Below, in pieces: positions 7,719 through 9,420 of a DNA stretch of 9,420 bases (the stretch's first letter is position 1; each line of letters opens with the position of its first letter). This DNA is from Acidobacteriota bacterium (GTDB taxonomy: Bacteria > Acidobacteriota > Terriglobia > Terriglobales > Acidobacteriaceae): positions 1 to 9,420 of the forward strand of contig JAKAAZ010000139.1 of NCBI GenBank assembly GCA_021802085.1. Reading direction: 5' to 3'. The translations under genes and the position numbers were made by a program. A model generated the notes under the pieces. The model did not search any database. It had not been told where the DNA came from and saw only the letters and a program-made list of their open reading frames with translations.

Positions 7719-7992
7719 AACAGAACGGCTCCCCCCTCCTGCCGCTTCAGTGGACAGTCCATTCGGGCGAAACCACCTGTCAATCCAGCGGTAGATCGAT
7801 TCTCATAATTTTCAGGACCTGCACTCTTCGCCCAGCCGTGGCGAGATTCCCCGAGCTGGATGACATGTCCCTGCAACCATGTTTCCCCAAAAGAAATAGG
7901 AAGTTATCTTCGCATTGGGTAAAAGTTTTCACACTCGCGGGAAGGGATGCCCTCGGAGCGGGATGGGCAAAAGAATGAACGAAATCGGGGCA

Positions 7993-8019
7993 CTGGGCCC
8001 GCGCTTTCCAATGGCCCAG
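7993..8019. repeat. Inverted repeat, 7-bp perfect arms
   Basis: CTGGGCC (7993-7999) and GGCCCAG (8013-8019) are perfect reverse complements around a 13-base loop. No T-run follows on either strand, so it does not look like an intrinsic terminator. It could be the first arm of a structured leader RNA or a protein-binding site. Confidence 0.55.
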
Positions 8020-8043
8020 GGAACCGGAGCGCCTGTGGCCGCC

Positions 8044-8073
8044 GGGGTGGGGAAAACCCCCAAAGGTTACCCC
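8044..8073. repeat. Nested inverted repeats, GC-rich
   Basis: An inner hairpin GGGG-AAAA-CCCC (8049-8060) is enclosed by GGGGT (8044-8048) and ACCCC (8069-8073), with an 8-base bulge on the 3' side when read on the plus strand. An 8-bp palindrome GAGTACTC follows at 8077-8084. Together with the repeat at 7993-8019 this makes a compact foldable block. No match to a riboswitch family I know could be made by eye. Confidence 0.5.
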
Positions 8074-8404
8074 TCGGAGTACTCTTGTTGCGGTTACTAA
8101 AAGGCTCTTGTCAATTGCATTGTGAACATGCAGAATCAGTTGAGCAACGGACGCGAGCAAGACACCACGGAAGTGCAAGCGTCTGGAAATGAAGAGGGAA
8201 TGATGCTCAAGCGAAAAGGACAAAATATAGCTTGCCTGACCCTCGTGGCCTCTTCCAGGAAAACACGCTCATTTCCTGCACGCAACAAACTTGTGCAAAC
8301 AACGCATCTCCTGTCGCAGGCAAGAAACTGGGAATTCGCTGGCGACTCCGCAGTACCTTGCCGTTCTTTTTCCACCGAGTAGACGAGTCTCTGTTATTCG
8401 TAAG

Positions 8405-8454
8405 CTTTAGTGGGCTGTATTCTTGTACGACTTTAGTGGCTGTATCTTGTACGA
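8405..8454. repeat. Imperfect tandem direct repeat, two copies of 26 and 24 bp
   Basis: Copy 1 (8405-8430) and copy 2 (8431-8454) both begin CTTTAGTGG and end CTTGTACGA. They differ only by two single-base insertions in copy 1 (GGG against GG, TATT against TAT). The copies abut without a spacer and end about 140 bases before the response regulator start, a fitting place for paired operator sites or a recent duplication. Copy 1 holds GG-N10-GT, close to but not matching a sigma-54 site. Confidence 0.8.
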
Positions 8455-8596
8455 CATTTCTGTCTGGGATCTCGAAATCTTAAAGTTGCGACGATCTTTT
8501 TCTCCTCCATCGTGCACTGGAAATCCCCAGATGAACAAACATTCCGCGTTCTATTGACGGGATGATTGTCGAAAGAATCCGGAGGGTGGTGTATTT

Positions 8597-9420
8597 ATGG
8601 ATCAGCGACTGCGCGTTGTTCTTGTCGAAGACGAGATACAAGTACGTGGCTACATACAGAATCTATTGGAATGTTTCGACTGCGTGGTCGATTCGCCGCA
8701 GTCGATTGACGTTGCCGAGACTTGTCGCGCCGCGGCCGCATCCGATCTTGTCTTGATCGATACAACGCTTCCGGGCGTCAACATGGAGTTGTTGCTGACC
8801 AAGCTCGGTCAGATCCATCCCCGGCTCAGCGTGGTTCTCTTGATCCCTGCCGGCAATCGTTCCGGCTTCCTGACCGCCGCCCGCGAGGGAGTCTACGACG
8901 TACTCCCCAAACCATTCCTCAAGCATCAACTCGATGCCATTCTTCGCCGCGTTCGCGATCGCATTCTGAGCGCGGCGGCGCAAATGTCCAACAGCAGCAT
9001 TATCCGCGAAGACCTCGGCAACGGCACGTTTTTTCTGGCCGCTACGCCCGCCATGAAGAAGATCTACGATCAGGCCGCCGCCATTGCCCATGCGGACATT
9101 CCCGTTTTGATCACCGGCGAAAGCGGGGTCGGCAAGGAGGTCGTCGCGCGTCTGATTCACCGTCTGTCGCGCCGCGCGAACGAGGAATGGCTCAAGATCA
9201 ACTGTGCCGCCTTGCCCGTCGACCTGCTGGAAAGCGAGCTGTTTGGCTATGAGGCTGGCGCCTTCACTGGAGCCACCAAGTCCAAGCCGGGCAAATTTGA
9301 GATGTGCGACAAGGGCACCCTGCTGTTGGACGAGATCGGAGAAATGAGCCCGCAATTGCAGGCCAAGCTGCTCCACGTCCTGCAGGATGGCACCTTCTCA
9401 CGACTGGGCGGCCGCGGAGA
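8597..9420 (+). CDS. NtrC-type response regulator (receiver plus sigma-54 AAA+), partial
   Basis: The gene runs off the right edge after 274 complete codons. The receiver domain (about 5-120) has acidic pocket residues E11 and D12, the phosphoacceptor D55 in LVLIDTTLPG, and K105 in the PKPF motif. The usual Thr/Ser switch residue after the fourth strand appears to be I83 (VVLLIPAGN). A short linker leads to the AAA+ domain from about 145: Walker A GESGVGKE at 174-181, GAFTGA at 221-226, and Walker B with DE at 245-246 (LLLDEIGE). The window ends in RLGGRGE, so sensor II and the expected Fis-type DNA-binding domain are outside. The ATG at 8597 follows GGAGGG by 10 bases and gives a normal receiver N-terminus. 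It is transcribed away from the EPS operon and is a plausible regulator of it. Its histidine kinase is not in the window. Confidence 0.93.
   Translation, partial: MDQRLRVVLVEDEIQVRGYIQNLLECFDCVVDSPQSIDVAETCRAAAASDLVLIDTTLPGVNMELLLTKLGQIHPRLSVVLLIPAGNRSGFLTAAREGVYDVLPKPFLKHQLDAILRRVRDRILSAAAQMSNSSIIREDLGNGTFFLAATPAMKKIYDQAAAIAHADIPVLITGESGVGKEVVARLIHRLSRRANEEWLKINCAALPVDLLESELFGYEAGAFTGATKSKPGKFEMCDKGTLLLDEIGEMSPQLQAKLLHVLQDGTFSRLGGRG

Larger units (their letters stand above)
7679..8596. other. Divergent regulatory gap of about 0.9 kb between two sigma-54 activator genes
   Basis: I see no convincing gene here. Short open frames exist on both strands, the longest about 147 codons on the minus strand at 7780-8223, but none resembles a known protein or has a good start context. 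From about 7930 to 8100 the DNA is GC-rich and full of inverted repeats; from 8100 to 8596 it is more AT-rich. The gap must hold the promoters of the leftward EPS operon and the rightward response regulator. Notable items are the sigma-54-like site at 7703-7718, the foldable block at 7993-8084 and the tandem repeat at 8405-8454. A perfect minus-strand TTGACA at 8114-8109 has no matching -10 at normal spacing. No oriented hairpin followed by a T-run was seen. Confidence 0.75.

Noticed and set aside
7751..7761. Palindrome TGGAC-A-GTCCA
   Set aside because: A 5-bp dyad with a one-base centre is expected about once by chance in a gap of this size, and no second copy is nearby.
7679..7876. N-terminal extension of the receiver-less activator (TTG at 7876 or ATG at 7762)
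   Set aside because: The extra residues match no receiver or sensor domain I recognise and contain the candidate sigma-54 promoter. An AGGTGG before 7762 keeps that start possible, but I consider it less likely.
8101..8114. Minus-strand TTGACA as a sigma-70 -35 box
   Set aside because: The hexamer is perfect, but no acceptable -10 hexamer lies 16-18 bases downstream.
7780..8223. Open frame of 147 codons on the minus strand in the regulatory gap
   Set aside because: Composition is rich in H, R and S with no recognisable motif, the start lacks a ribosome site, and it overlaps the candidate structured block and the N-terminal side of the activator.
8329..8344. TGG-N11-GC sequence as a sigma-54 promoter for the plus-strand regulator
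   Set aside because: Spacing between GG and GC fits, but the -12 half reads TGGCG rather than TTGCA and the leader would be about 240 bases. Not strong enough to annotate.
8663..9376. Open frame of 237 codons on the minus strand opposite the response regulator
   Set aside because: It is antisense to the clearly conserved receiver and AAA+ motifs, and its Q/G/A/R-rich sequence fits an antisense shadow.
1..9420. CRISPR array, tRNA, rRNA, transposase or insertion sequence
   Set aside because: No regularly spaced repeats, tRNA-like cloverleaf, rRNA motif or transposase reading frame was seen anywhere in the window.

Overview
The window carries most of an exopolysaccharide (EPS) production operon on the minus strand, a 0.9 kb regulatory gap, and the start of a response-regulator gene on the plus strand. 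The genome is moderately GC-rich, Shine-Dalgarno sites are of the AGGAGA type, and the secretion parts (export protein with signal peptide, outer-membrane barrel) are those of a Gram-negative envelope. The combination of an EpsB-like sugar transferase, a separate CpsD-like tyrosine kinase, a long Wzz-like protein and an SLBB export protein resembles the EPS loci of exosortase/PEP-CTERM bacteria. I favour Acidobacteriota, with deltaproteobacteria or related groups as alternatives; this is inference from gene content, not from a marker gene.

Minus strand, in order of transcription: a receiver-less sigma-54 activator (6653-7678), a Wza/KpsD-type polysaccharide export protein (5943-6656), a signal-peptide-bearing outer-membrane beta-barrel protein (4534-5946), a Wzz-like chain-length/co-polymerase protein (3050-4534), a CpsD-like tyrosine autokinase (2135-2992), an EpsB-type polyprenyl-phosphate sugar phosphotransferase (748-2133), and a GT4 glycosyltransferase that runs off the left edge (1-688, TTG start). 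The first four genes overlap stop-to-start by 1 or 4 bases. The kinase and transferase genes are 1 base apart, and the other two gaps are 57 and 59 bases. This is one tightly coupled transcription unit. The implied pathway is: first sugar-1-phosphate placed on undecaprenyl phosphate (EpsB type), further sugars added (GT4), chain length and assembly controlled by the Wzz/kinase pair, and export through the periplasm and outer membrane (export protein, perhaps with the barrel). A flippase and a polymerase are not in the window.

Between the two divergent regulators (7679-8596) I see no convincing gene. The gap holds a sigma-54 -24/-12-like promoter just upstream of the activator start, a GC-rich block of nested inverted repeats, and a 24-26 bp imperfect tandem repeat upstream of the plus-strand gene.

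Plus strand, 8597 to the right edge: an NtrC-type response regulator (receiver plus AAA+ domain, cut off by the window). Two sigma-54 activators therefore face away from each other at the head of the EPS operon. This suggests sigma-54 control of EPS, possibly with one regulator acting on the other. The enzyme set is of known type. The less ordinary parts are the activator being the first, overlapping gene of the EPS operon, the structured gap, and the poorly characterised barrel.
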